The notes beneath the pieces were generated by a model that saw nothing but the letters and a program-made list of their open reading frames with translations, did no database searches and was not told the DNA's origin. 64,000 bases of DNA, from the NCBI GenBank assembly GCA_016744455.1, contig JADGEI010000018.1:1-64000 (forward strand), read 5' to 3'. Below are positions 38,441 through 51,378 of the stretch, in pieces. The first letter of the stretch is position 1, and every line of letters begins with the position of its first letter. The stretch comes from Alcanivoracaceae bacterium (GTDB lineage: Bacteria; Pseudomonadota; Gammaproteobacteria; Xanthomonadales; Marinicellaceae). The translations under genes and the position numbers were made by a program.

Positions 38441-38697
38441 AAAAAACAGATAAAACAACACAGGTTTGGTTAACCCTAATCCTATTAACTTTAAGCACCT
38501 ACACCTTGGGTTATTACAATTATAGTGGAAGTTTAGTCGTGCTCTTATTGTTGCTAACAGCTGTAATTAAAGGTGTTTTGATTATACGGGAGTTCATGGA
38601 ACTCAAAGGTGTCTCTCTACTTTGGAAGGTCATGATGTATGGTTGGTTGGTGATTATTTGTTTGGCAATTATTATTGCTTATACCATGTCCCAATAA
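38437..38697 (+). CDS. norF: NorF-type cytochrome c oxidase subunit IV-like protein
   Basis: 86 residues from ATG 38437, overlapping the norE stop as ATGA. The longer in-frame start is unlikely. Three helices, with the COX4-pro family sequence QVWLTLILLTLSTYTLG and a final VIICLAIIIAYTMS helix. A small accessory subunit for nitric oxide reductase assembly, inferred from position and size. Confidence 0.8.
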   Translation: MKKTDKTTQVWLTLILLTLSTYTLGYYNYSGSLVVLLLLLTAVIKGVLIIREFMELKGVSLLWKVMMYGWLVIICLAIIIAYTMSQ

Positions 38698-38735
38698 TTG
38701 TAACGTGTAGTTGACTAATAAAGTGTTTTTATTAT

Positions 38736-40316
38736 CTACCCCTGCTCTTGATGAGGATTGCCCTTCAATAATTCGTAATCTTTTAGGTTAAACCATTTAC
38801 GTGTAAAAATAAAATTAACCATCGACTCAGGTGATAAACTGGTCACAATTCCTGACATGTTTTTTTGATAAAATGCCGTACAATCACCTGATTGCCAAAC
38901 AGTTGATTTGAGTTGGTTTTGCATTTTTTTAACGTAGTTATCTTGGATGTTACTTTTAACATTGATTGCCTTGATGTTTTTGTTTTGTTTTACTTCACAA
39001 ATAGCTTTGCCTATGTATTTGACCATCGTTTCCATATAACTTATTTGTGAGCCATGACCTGTACCAGTGTTAGGCCCATTTACTTTAAAATAATTAGGGT
39101 AACCAGACACAGTAATTCCTTTGTATGAAACGACTTCTTCCTCCCATTCACTATTTAGGTTTCGCCCATCTATTCCATATACTTGAAATGTAAGTGCTTT
39201 CTTCATATTTGAATAAGCAAAAAAACCTGTCGCATAAACGATTATGTCTAAAGGGATATCTTTTCCTTCTTTTGTTCTTATTCCAGTTGGTGTTATACTC
39301 TCAATTCCACTAATGTCGACATCAACATTGTTTTTAGCAAGTGCAGGAAGGTAAGTGTTGGTTGGTATTACGCGTCTACAGCCCAACTCATAATCAGGCA
39401 TCATATGCTGACGTAATTTGTCGTCATCTATGAATTTTTCTAAATTTATTCTAAGCGTTCTTGTGTAAAGTTTTTTAATGAATTTACTGATTTTCATGGT
39501 AAAAGGGTAACGCCGAAAAGCGACAAATCTCACCTCATGGTATCCAAATATGATAAATCGATTAATTTGACGAATGATGGGTAGATTCATAAGATAACGC
39601 TCTGTTGAATTGTAACTTCTATCCGATCGAGGAATTATCCATTGAGCTTTACCCATAAATAAAGTCAACTTACTAACCTTATCTGCAATGGCTGGTACAA
39701 TTTGAGCTGCAGAACACCCAGAGCCAATAACACCAAGACGTTTTCCTTTGTATGGAACATTATGGTTCCATTGTCCCGAATGGAATTTTGTGCCTTTAAA
39801 AGATTCAGCTCCTTTTATACTTGGTATATGTGGATTGGCAAGTACGCCACTTGTATCGATAATAAATCGAGCAGAATAAGCCTTTCCAGATTCAGTTTCC
39901 ACGTGCCATATACACTTTTTTTCATCGAATGTCAGTTTTGTAACTGTTTGGTTTGTTTTTGTTTTTTCTTTGAGATGAAATTTTTTCACAATATATTTTG
40001 TATAATCAAGTAACTCACTTTGGGTAGAGTATTTTTTTTTAAATTGATAAGGTACAAATGAAATAGAGTACAAGCCAGTTGGAATGTCAACTTCAGCACC
40101 TGGATAAGCATTATCTCTCCAAGTTCCTCCAATTTCTGGATCTCTTTCTAGTAAGACAAAGTCATTACAATTCTTTTTTTTCAAACGTATCGCCGCTAAT
40201 AATCCTGAAAACCCTGTACCGATGATAACCGTTTCAAAGTAGTTAGGGCTGGTGTTGTTGGAACTTGTTGCTGATAATTCTTGCATATAATAACCATTGA
40301 TTTTTGCAAAATGCAT
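38736..40316 (-). CDS. Flavoprotein monooxygenase, Baeyer-Villiger type
   Basis: 526 residues with two Rossmann motifs, GTGFSG (33-38) for FAD and GSGCSA (198-203) for NADPH. Between them lies FKGTKFHSGQW (173-183), which fits the type I Baeyer-Villiger fingerprint FxGxxxHxxxW. It also has GGTWRDNAYPGAEVD and an ATGF motif. The substrate (ketone, steroid or xenobiotic) cannot be read. It sits on the opposite strand between norEF and norCB and shares the upstream region of norC, so co-regulation is possible but unproven. Confidence 0.85.
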   Translation of the reverse strand: MHFAKINGYYMQELSATSSNNTSPNYFETVIIGTGFSGLLAAIRLKKKNCNDFVLLERDPEIGGTWRDNAYPGAEVDIPTGLYSISFVPYQFKKKYSTQSELLDYTKYIVKKFHLKEKTKTNQTVTKLTFDEKKCIWHVETESGKAYSARFIIDTSGVLANPHIPSIKGAESFKGTKFHSGQWNHNVPYKGKRLGVIGSGCSAAQIVPAIADKVSKLTLFMGKAQWIIPRSDRSYNSTERYLMNLPIIRQINRFIIFGYHEVRFVAFRRYPFTMKISKFIKKLYTRTLRINLEKFIDDDKLRQHMMPDYELGCRRVIPTNTYLPALAKNNVDVDISGIESITPTGIRTKEGKDIPLDIIVYATGFFAYSNMKKALTFQVYGIDGRNLNSEWEEEVVSYKGITVSGYPNYFKVNGPNTGTGHGSQISYMETMVKYIGKAICEVKQNKNIKAINVKSNIQDNYVKKMQNQLKSTVWQSGDCTAFYQKNMSGIVTSLSPESMVNFIFTRKWFNLKDYELLKGNPHQEQG

Positions 40317-40433
40317 GAAAAATGCATTTTACTAATGTTGGAGTAGGTATTTTATTAAACTTATCTATTAGAGTTTATAGCACTATGAAATCAATCGAAG
40401 CTTTTGTTAATATTGTTGTTCTAATTGTGTTAA

Positions 40434-40447
40434 TTGATATAAGTCAA
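40434..40447 (+). promoter_or_regulatory. Dnr/FNR-type box upstream of norCB
   Basis: TTGAT-ATAA-GTCAA is a full match to TTGAY-N4-RTCAA. TAACAT at 40470-40475 lies at the -10 position expected for a class II site centred at -41.5, giving a start near 40482, 30 bases before norC. Confidence 0.85.
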
Positions 40448-40511
40448 TGCAGGCTACTTAACAAAGTTTTAACATTCGTTTTTTCTAATTTAATAGTGTA
40501 ATGAGGTGCTT

Positions 40512-42346
<1,835 letters not shown>

Positions 42347-42381
42347 TTGTAATAAATAGTAGTAAAGATAGTAGCTAAGGA

Positions 42382-42422
42382 ATGGGTGGTAAGTCTTTTA
42401 TGAAGTACCACCCATATTTTTT
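42382..42422 (+). terminator. Rho-independent terminator after norB
   Basis: ATGGGTGGTA (42382-42391) and TACCACCCAT (42406-42415) form a perfect 10-bp stem with a 14-base loop, followed by A and six T. It should reduce or stop read-through from norCB into norQ. Confidence 0.85.
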
Positions 42423-42445
42423 AATAATAAAAAAATATTGTTATA

Positions 42446-43255
42446 ATGAATAATCTTAATTTGAAAACCAATAACCAAATGAGCTTCTTTTATCACCAAC
42501 AAAATAATGAAATTGAGTTACTCTCTCAAGCATGGAACAATCAATTACCTGTATTACTCAAAGGGCCAACAGGCTGCGGTAAAACGCGATTTGTACAACA
42601 TATGGCAGAAAAACTTGGTCGTAAGCTTTACACCGTAGCATGCCATGAAGATTTAACTGCTGCTGATTTACTTGGTAGACATTTAATTGGCGATGGTAAA
42701 ACATATTGGCAAGATGGACCTTTAACCAAGGCTGTACGTGAAGGTGCTATTTGTTACTTGGACGAAGTGGTGGAAGCACGTAAAGATACCATAGTAGTTT
42801 TGCATCCATTGACTGATGACAGAAGAATATTGCCAATTGATAGAACTGGTGAAATACTTCAGGCTGCACCTGAGTTTATGTTAATCGCTTCTTATAATCC
42901 TGGTTATCAAAACTTATTAAAGGGAATGAAACCTTCGACTAGACAGCGTTTTATTTCAATGAAATTTGATTACCCAACTGTAGAAATTGAAACACAAATT
43001 ATTATGACAGAAGCACAAGTTGATGCTGAAGTCGCACAAGCTTTAGCTGAATTATCTCATCAATTACGTCAGTTAAAAGACCATGATTTAGAAGAAACAG
43101 CATCAACTCGCTTACTAATTTATGCCGCAAGCTTAATCAAAAGTGGTATTTCAAAAGTGGAAGCCTGCCAAAGTGCTGTAATTGAGCCGTTAAGTGATGA
43201 TGAAGAAGTTATTGCAGCATTAATGGAAGTGGTGAAAGCCAAATTCGGAGAATGA
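42446..43255 (+). CDS. norQ: NorQ/CbbQ-type MoxR AAA+ ATPase
   Basis: 269 residues, with Walker A GPTGCGKT (40-47), Walker B YLDEVVEAR and sensor SYNPGYQ. It works with NorD to insert non-haem iron FeB into NorB (shown for NorQD in Paracoccus). ATG 42446 is used. A second ATG twelve codons in is possible, as the family conservation starts there. It is 1 base from the next gene, starting a tight norQ-orf-ccoG-norD operon. Confidence 0.92.
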   Translation: MNNLNLKTNNQMSFFYHQQNNEIELLSQAWNNQLPVLLKGPTGCGKTRFVQHMAEKLGRKLYTVACHEDLTAADLLGRHLIGDGKTYWQDGPLTKAVREGAICYLDEVVEARKDTIVVLHPLTDDRRILPIDRTGEILQAAPEFMLIASYNPGYQNLLKGMKPSTRQRFISMKFDYPTVEIETQIIMTEAQVDAEVAQALAELSHQLRQLKDHDLEETASTRLLIYAASLIKSGISKVEACQSAVIEPLSDDEEVIAALMEVVKAKFGE

Positions 43256-43256
43256 A

Positions 43257-43619
43257 ATGAAAAATAGAACGAAGTCGATTCTTTCCCATGTGATGGTGAT
43301 ATTGAATTTACTGTTCCCTTTCATTTATGTTTTACTGTTATTGTTTTGGTTAAAGAATAAAAAGTCCGAAGACGAAATGTTAAGGGTTTCAATCAATGAA
43401 GCTATGGTGTTAGCAACAATAACTTTTGTTGTTTTCACTAGTTTGATTTCAGCTGTATTGATTTATTTTGGATTTAAAAGCACATTCACACTTGTTGCTG
43501 GAGAAATATATTACATGATTATTATCCCTTTAAGTTTTTATCCTGCTATTATGGGTGTTGCTAAAAACAATGCGGGTCAAATGTATTATTATCCACTTAT
43601 CGGCAAGCTTGTTAGCTAG
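43257..43619 (+). CDS. Small membrane protein of unknown function in the nor operon
   Basis: 120 residues with three membrane helices (about 12-29, 48-70 and 83-101). It starts with a basic KNRTKSILSHV segment and carries a central charged loop KNKKSEDEML. The separation is 1 base from norQ and 6 bases from the next gene, so it is surely co-translated with nor accessory genes. I do not recognise the family. A role in NOR assembly is inferred only from position. Confidence 0.7.
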   Translation: MKNRTKSILSHVMVILNLLFPFIYVLLLLFWLKNKKSEDEMLRVSINEAMVLATITFVVFTSLISAVLIYFGFKSTFTLVAGEIYYMIIIPLSFYPAIMGVAKNNAGQMYYYPLIGKLVS

Positions 43620-43625
43620 GGTGAG

Positions 43626-44609
43626 ATGGGCTTTTTCGTCCATTATAGGATAATGATAAAACGCTCAAATAAACGCCTCATCTATCAAGTTTTTTTCTTT
43701 GTGCTTTTTGCATTAACACCAGTACTAGACATCTTTAGATTAGACTTGAATTTAGGGCATTTCATTATCTTTGGGTTTGATATAAAGTTGAATCTACAAG
43801 ACCTAATTGAGCAACAAGCAGGAACACTAGAACTAGCAAAACGCATCTTAACTCACGCCATTATTCCACTCGTTGCTAGCGCCATAATTTTCTTGTGGAT
43901 TGCATGGCGATGGGGGCGATTGTATTGTGGTTGGTTGTGTCCACACTTTACTGTGGTAGAGTTCATCAATACTTTTATGCGAAGAGCCAGTGGTAAACCC
44001 AGTATTTGGGAATCTGAATTACCACAAGAACAGAAAGATGGAACAGTTGCAAAAATCAATAAATGGTGGTGGTTTCCTACCATAATTATGATTAGTTTAT
44101 TTGCTTTCACATGGGCAATACTCGCCTTGACCTATTTGTTAACCCCATCTGAAATTTATAGCAATCTATGGCAGATGAGTTTTACCCGTAATCAAACTAT
44201 TTTTATTACAGCAGTAACCATTGGCTTTATTATAGAATTCACCTTGGCCCGCCATTTATTTTGCCGTTATGCCTGTGCGGTTGGGGTGTTTCAGTCATTG
44301 GCATGGATGGGAAATAAAAAAGCCATGGTTGTTGGTTTCAACGCCAAGCGCGCAATAGAATGCAAAGGTTGTGATAAATCTTGTGAGCATGCCTGCCCAA
44401 TGCGCTTGAAGCCACGGGCGATAAAGCGTAAAATATTTACCTGTACCCAATGTTACGAATGCATAGATGCTTGTGAACGTGTGCAAAAACCGAAGAATGA
44501 ATTACCGCTATTAAAGATGTTAATAAATGACTGTGCCTTAGACAAATCCAAACGTGACTTTGGTAAAAAGGTTGATATACCAAGCAACTGTTTTGAAGAG
44601 AGTAAATAA
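43626..44609 (+). CDS. CcoG-like membrane polyferredoxin
   Basis: 327 residues with four to five membrane helices. It has a YCGWLCPH motif after the second helix, and C-terminal cysteine clusters CKGCDKSCEHACP and CTQCYECIDAC that could bind two 4Fe-4S clusters. This is the core of CcoG/RdxA/FixG, without the C-terminal Ig-like domain. CcoG reduces copper for cbb3 oxidase assembly. Here, between norQ and norD, a redox role in NOR maturation is likely but unproven. It overlaps norD by one base. Confidence 0.85.
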   Translation: MGFFVHYRIMIKRSNKRLIYQVFFFVLFALTPVLDIFRLDLNLGHFIIFGFDIKLNLQDLIEQQAGTLELAKRILTHAIIPLVASAIIFLWIAWRWGRLYCGWLCPHFTVVEFINTFMRRASGKPSIWESELPQEQKDGTVAKINKWWWFPTIIMISLFAFTWAILALTYLLTPSEIYSNLWQMSFTRNQTIFITAVTIGFIIEFTLARHLFCRYACAVGVFQSLAWMGNKKAMVVGFNAKRAIECKGCDKSCEHACPMRLKPRAIKRKIFTCTQCYECIDACERVQKPKNELPLLKMLINDCALDKSKRDFGKKVDIPSNCFEESK

Positions 44610-46438
44610 TGGAAGAATGGGTTGGTGAAAAGTGGCATAATTATATTGTTGGCAAATCAACTAAGACACACCCTCGCGCCAAGGTGGAGCTTGAAATTTA
44701 TAAAAAGCAGCTTGGAATTTTTTTTCGTGCATTAGGAGGGGATAAATCCTTTTCGATTGAAAATACTTCGGGTATTCGGCACGGTGGTTATCAACGGTTT
44801 ATACAAAAAATTGCCGCATCTGGTGATAAAACCGAGCTGGCTCATTTTGGTTCGGAACAATTATACTTGCCATCGCAAATTTCCTATTTTGCTGAAAAAC
44901 AACTCAATAAAGACCTTTATATATGGTTAACTGCTATTGCAACAAGCGGTACTAGACAATCGAATGACCATTGGATAGTACGAAATCAAAAACTGACTCA
45001 AAGTATTTTGCGGAACTGGTCAGGGTTGAGGAAAAAATACGATAAATTGGTTGAAGCCCATATAGCTAGTAGATTACCTATTGAGAAGTTGCCATTGGAT
45101 TTACACGCGACAGAAACTTTGGTGTTGGACTCTCTGCGTCATCCTTTTAGAGCAATTAGAGATATACCGCGTTCACGATATATGCCACAACCAGTTGTAT
45201 TGTGGATGTATCAAGCACCTAAGTTAAAACGCAAAGCAAAACAAGCTGAAAATGATGATATGCCATCTAATGCAGGTTCAAAAGGGAATAATAGTTATAA
45301 GAAAAAACACAAAGGTGAACAGGTTGATGACAACGAGAAGAAAGGCGGTTTAATGACTTTTCGTCTTGAAAGCTTGTTTTCTTGGTCTGAATTCGTCAAT
45401 CTCGATCGCAGTAGTGATGACTCAAAAGATGATGATGCCATGCGAACTGCCGATGACTTGGATCATATCAGTATCACAACAGGTGAAACCAGTCATAAAA
45501 TAAAACTAGACTTGGACTTTCCATCGGCACAATACGATGATGTGTTGTTACAAGGAGATATTTTATTACCTGAATGGGATTATAAAAAACAACAAATGCA
45601 AAAAAATCATTGCAGTTTATTCCTCATGCAAGCCAGACATGATAAAAACAATAACTTGTTAGAAGGACTTAAATGGCAAGCAGCAAAATTGCGACGTCAG
45701 TTTGATACAATTCGCCCACAACGTCAATGGTACAGTAATCAAAATGATGGTGACGAAGTCGATTTGAACAGTTACATAGCCTTTAATACCGATAGACTGA
45801 TAGGTCACAGTATCACTGATCCAAAACTGTACCGTCAATTGCGTAACTCTTATCGCGATATGTCATGTTTGTTATTGGCTGATTTGTCTTTGTCGACTGA
45901 TTCTTATGCCAATGATGAAAAAAAGATCATTGATATCATTCGCGAGTCGCTATTTTTGTTTGCTGAAAGTCTCAATGCATCTGGAGATAAATTTGCATTG
46001 GCTGGTTTTTCTTCTAAGCGTCGAGATCATATACGTTACTACCCCATCAAAAAATTCAACCAGAGTTATAACGATGAAACTGTATCGTTAATCAATGCGA
46101 TGAAACCAGGATATTTTACTCGTATGGGTGCAGCTATTCGTTATGCGGTACAAGATTTGGTAAAACAAAAATCCGAACAAAAATTGTTACTTATTCTCAC
46201 CGATGGTAAGCCCAATGATTTAGATAAATACGAATCTCGTTATGGTGTAGAGGATACTAAACACGCTATTTTAGAAGCGAAACAATTGGGCTTGGAGCCT
46301 TTTTGCATATCAATCGATCAATACAGTAGTGATTATTTGCCTTACATATTTGGTTCACAATCTTTTGTTCATATAAAAAGAGTAGAAGAACTACCAAAAA
46401 AATTGCCGTTACTATATTTGAGGTTAACTGGGAGTTAA
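44609..46438 (+). CDS. norD: NorD, von Willebrand A-domain NOR activation protein
   Basis: 609 residues. An N-terminal helical region and an acidic/basic linker (about 215-270) precede a C-terminal VWA domain (about 420-600) with a MIDAS motif DLSLS. This is the standard NorD plan, partner of the NorQ ATPase in activating NOR. A TAATG overlap with the CcoG-like gene shows coupling. Cytoplasmic. Confidence 0.92.
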   Translation: MEEWVGEKWHNYIVGKSTKTHPRAKVELEIYKKQLGIFFRALGGDKSFSIENTSGIRHGGYQRFIQKIAASGDKTELAHFGSEQLYLPSQISYFAEKQLNKDLYIWLTAIATSGTRQSNDHWIVRNQKLTQSILRNWSGLRKKYDKLVEAHIASRLPIEKLPLDLHATETLVLDSLRHPFRAIRDIPRSRYMPQPVVLWMYQAPKLKRKAKQAENDDMPSNAGSKGNNSYKKKHKGEQVDDNEKKGGLMTFRLESLFSWSEFVNLDRSSDDSKDDDAMRTADDLDHISITTGETSHKIKLDLDFPSAQYDDVLLQGDILLPEWDYKKQQMQKNHCSLFLMQARHDKNNNLLEGLKWQAAKLRRQFDTIRPQRQWYSNQNDGDEVDLNSYIAFNTDRLIGHSITDPKLYRQLRNSYRDMSCLLLADLSLSTDSYANDEKKIIDIIRESLFLFAESLNASGDKFALAGFSSKRRDHIRYYPIKKFNQSYNDETVSLINAMKPGYFTRMGAAIRYAVQDLVKQKSEQKLLLILTDGKPNDLDKYESRYGVEDTKHAILEAKQLGLEPFCISIDQYSSDYLPYIFGSQSFVHIKRVEELPKKLPLLYLRLTGS

Positions 46439-46501
46439 ATTGGGCATAATCTTGAATGAGTTAACAACTTTCTTTCATCTGCATCACACATCTCTTAATT
46501 T

Positions 46502-46515
46502 TTGACCCATATCAA
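46502..46515 (+). promoter_or_regulatory. Dnr/FNR-type box upstream of the TonB-dependent receptor
   Basis: TTGAC-CCAT-ATCAA matches TTGAY-N4-RTCAA. TAAAAT at 46538-46543 lies at the spacing also seen at nirS and norE (first T 36 bases after the box start), so the receptor looks Dnr-activated. A Fur-like palindrome begins 2 bases later. Confidence 0.75.
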
Positions 46516-46516
46516 G

Positions 46517-46531
46517 TGATAAACATTATCA
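46517..46531. promoter_or_regulatory. Fur-box-like palindrome in the receptor promoter
   Basis: TGATAA-ACA-TTATCA is a perfect 6-3-6 palindrome matching the core of the Fur consensus (GATAATGATAATCATTATC). It lies between the Dnr box and the -10, a good place for iron-dependent repression. Experimental binding is not known. Confidence 0.5.
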
Positions 46532-46573
46532 TTCAATTAAAATGCTCTCATTTACTAACCCAAGGCAAATAAC

Positions 46574-48751
46574 ATGAAAAAAACAGGAATCGTATTGGCA
46601 TTATGCGTGATATTCACTCAAAATATAATGGCAGATGATGACTCGAAGGTAGAACTGGACAGTACTACTGTTGTAGCAGTTGCCAATAAGCAAGCAAGGC
46701 CTATTGTTGATATAGTTGGTTCTGTTTCAATTGTTAATGCTGGTGATATATCAGCAACGAGTAGTGAGAATATTGCTGATGTGTTACGTTATCAAAGTAA
46801 TATCGCTATCGAAGATGGAGGGACTCGATTTGGTACATCGGGCATTAATATACGTGGTATTGGTGATAATCGTGTGGCCATTGAAGTAGATGGTGTTAAA
46901 AATGCTAAACAATTCTCTATAGGTTCATATTCCAATGCTCAAGCACAATTTCCTGATACTGATTTAATCAAAAGTATAGAGGTTCTCAATGGGCCTGCTT
47001 CAACATTATATGGTAGTGATGCAATAGGTGGTATGGTTTCAATAACCACTTGGAATCCAGATGATTTAACCAGGTTAAATGATGGGAATCGTTACAGTAA
47101 AATACGCCTTGGATACGATGGTAAAACCCATGGCAGGATTGTTTCAGGATTATCAGCATGGGATAATGAAAACTATGGCGGTATAATTGGCTTTACTCAA
47201 CGTGATGGCAAGGGTTTGATACCTCATGATTCATTTCATGATAAACGAGATTTTTCTGATTGGGATCAACAAACACTTTATTCAAAGTTTGTGGTTAATA
47301 CATCAGGGACTAATACCTTAAAACTTGGTTTTTCTGGATCTCAAAAATACATTGAAACACAAATAAATTCGTTTATTGGACAAGAGCGTTTTTTTCGCAC
47401 TACTGAAATCTTAGCAGATGATAATTATGATAATTATAAATTTGTTATTGATTATGATTTTAGCATTAACAATAATCTAGTAGATGATGGAATTGTAAGG
47501 GCGTATTTTGCCAACACAAAAGTAAACCAAGAAACCAATGAAAAGAGGAGTTCTCGCAGAGGTACACCTTTATTACAATTTCGCCGTTTTCAATACGAAC
47601 AACAAAACTCGGGTTTAGAATTGAATTTAAACAAGCGTTTAAGCACAAGTTCTGCCATACATAATATTATCTACGGTGTTGAATTTACTAAATCCGATAT
47701 AGAAGAGTCACGCAATGGATTGGAGACAAACTTAAACACAGGTATTGGTGTCCCTAGTATTATTGGCGAAGTGTTTCCACGACGTGATTTTCCTAATTCT
47801 AGCATTAATGAAATAGGCATATTTATACTCGATGAAATTAGCTTGGAAAATACAAGCTGGACCCTAGTTCCAGCTATTCGATTTGATTATTATGATATGT
47901 CTCCATCTCGTGATAGCTTATTTGATGTAAATGGCACCAATGTAGAAATAACTTCAATCAACGAATCTGACATTTCTCCAAAACTAGGGGTCTTGTATAA
48001 AATCAATGACAACTCAAATATGTTTGCTCAATACGTACGAGGTTTTCGAGCACCGCCATTTGATGATGTTAATATAGGATTGTTTAATCCAATATTCAGA
48101 GTACGCGCTATTGCAAACCCAGATTTAAAGTCAGAAACTTCAAATGGCTTTGAAATTGGTTACCGTTATTTTGGGAAAACAAATAATGTAAATTTATCCT
48201 TATTTCACACGGACTATAATGATTTTATAGAATCCAAAACAGTTGTTGGTGTTGATCCTGATACTGGCTTTGTCATATTTCAATCACGTAATATTTCTGA
48301 GGCAAATATTTATGGTATTGAAGCTTCACATAGTTGGCAAATCAATAATAATTTTTTAAGTTATACAACATTTGCTTGGACCAAAGGCAATAATAAAATT
48401 ACAAACCAACCTTTAAACTCCATTTCTCCTGCAAAGATGGTTAACAATATCACATGGACTTCAGATAATAGATTATGGAATGTTAATCTTTATTCTACCT
48501 TGGTTAAATCAAAAACAAGAGTTGATGAAACTGATGATTTCTTTAAACCTGCTGGTTTTGGGGTTTTTGATTTATTTGTTAATTATAAACTAGGGGATAA
48601 TCAGAACATTCAATTAGGCGTCTTTAATATTGGCAATAAAAAATACTGGGATTGGCAACAAGTGCGTAATTTCATCGTAAATGAGCCAATAATTGATGCC
48701 CTATCAAAGCCTTCACGGTCAGTTTCATTTTCATATACTTATACATTATAG
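46574..48751 (+). CDS. TonB-dependent outer-membrane receptor, haem/hemoglobin type
   Basis: 725 residues: signal peptide (MKKTGIVLALCVIFTQNIMA), plug domain (about 40-155, with IEVLNGPASTLYGSDAIGG), then a 22-strand-type barrel ending in an aromatic strand (SFSYTYTL). The FRAP (GFRAPPFDD) and NPDL (ANPDLKSE) boxes are the signatures of haem/hemoglobin receptors. Its promoter carries Dnr and Fur-like sites, so haem or iron uptake during denitrification is likely. A copper receptor, as in OprC/NosA, is an alternative. Confidence 0.85.
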   Translation: MKKTGIVLALCVIFTQNIMADDDSKVELDSTTVVAVANKQARPIVDIVGSVSIVNAGDISATSSENIADVLRYQSNIAIEDGGTRFGTSGINIRGIGDNRVAIEVDGVKNAKQFSIGSYSNAQAQFPDTDLIKSIEVLNGPASTLYGSDAIGGMVSITTWNPDDLTRLNDGNRYSKIRLGYDGKTHGRIVSGLSAWDNENYGGIIGFTQRDGKGLIPHDSFHDKRDFSDWDQQTLYSKFVVNTSGTNTLKLGFSGSQKYIETQINSFIGQERFFRTTEILADDNYDNYKFVIDYDFSINNNLVDDGIVRAYFANTKVNQETNEKRSSRRGTPLLQFRRFQYEQQNSGLELNLNKRLSTSSAIHNIIYGVEFTKSDIEESRNGLETNLNTGIGVPSIIGEVFPRRDFPNSSINEIGIFILDEISLENTSWTLVPAIRFDYYDMSPSRDSLFDVNGTNVEITSINESDISPKLGVLYKINDNSNMFAQYVRGFRAPPFDDVNIGLFNPIFRVRAIANPDLKSETSNGFEIGYRYFGKTNNVNLSLFHTDYNDFIESKTVVGVDPDTGFVIFQSRNISEANIYGIEASHSWQINNNFLSYTTFAWTKGNNKITNQPLNSISPAKMVNNITWTSDNRLWNVNLYSTLVKSKTRVDETDDFFKPAGFGVFDLFVNYKLGDNQNIQLGVFNIGNKKYWDWQQVRNFIVNEPIIDALSKPSRSVSFSYTYTL

Positions 48752-48787
48752 AACTGCATTAATTCGAGGAAAAATTTAATTTTATAG

Positions 48788-48801
48788 TTGATATATGTCA
48801 A
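48788..48801 (+). promoter_or_regulatory. Dnr/FNR-type box upstream of nirS
   Basis: TTGAT-ATAT-GTCAA, a full match. TAAAAT (48824-48829) lies at the expected -10 spacing, giving a start near 48836, 57 bases before nirS. Confidence 0.85.
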
Positions 48802-48862
48802 TTACAAAAAATAACGATATTCCTAAAATACAAACAATATGAGGTGTATTGCACCTTGATGA

Positions 48863-51013
<2,151 letters not shown>

Positions 51014-51039
51014 TTTATTAAATTAATGTGTTTAAAATT

Positions 51040-51071
51040 AAAAGGTTACTATTAATAACAGTAGCCTTTTT
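51040..51071 (+). terminator. Rho-independent terminator after nirS
   Basis: AAAAGGTTACT (51040-51050) pairs with AGTAGCCTTTTT (51060-51071) with one G-T pair and a 9-base loop. It ends in a run of T, a typical terminator 26 bases after the nirS stop. Confidence 0.8.
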
Positions 51072-51114
51072 AGTTTATGAATAGTACAAAACCAACCTTT
51101 CAGGAACATAAAAA

Positions 51115-51378
51115 ATGAGTATTGAAAAAGTAAAAACACTGTTGTCGAAATTGCAAGTTGAGCTAAAAGACACAAGTGACTTAATAGATGAAGAAACTAA
51201 ACAACAATTAGCACAATTAGATTTAAATATTAATCAAATCCTTGATGCGGATAGCGTAGAAGATCAAGACATCTATGATGGCATTATGCAACTTGAATAC
51301 GGGTTTTTAACCAAACATCCAGTAGCTTCCAATATCATGCGAGAAGCCATTGAGATCTTGAGTAAAGCTGGAATTTAA
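51115..51378 (+). CDS. DUF4404 family protein
   Basis: 87-residue acidic helical protein. The regular heptad-like helices (KVKTLLSKLQVEL, ETKQQLAQLDLNIN) and the ending TKHPVASNIMREAIEILSKAGI fit DUF4404. No known activity. It ends 4 bases inside the converging dnr gene. Independent of nirS because a terminator intervenes. Confidence 0.75.
   Translation: MSIEKVKTLLSKLQVELKDTSDLIDEETKQQLAQLDLNINQILDADSVEDQDIYDGIMQLEYGFLTKHPVASNIMREAIEILSKAGI

Noticed and set aside
42442-42447. TATAAT overlapping the norQ start as a promoter
   Set aside because: The -10-like sequence overlaps the ATG itself, leaving no room for a start site. It is probably a chance match in AT-rich DNA.
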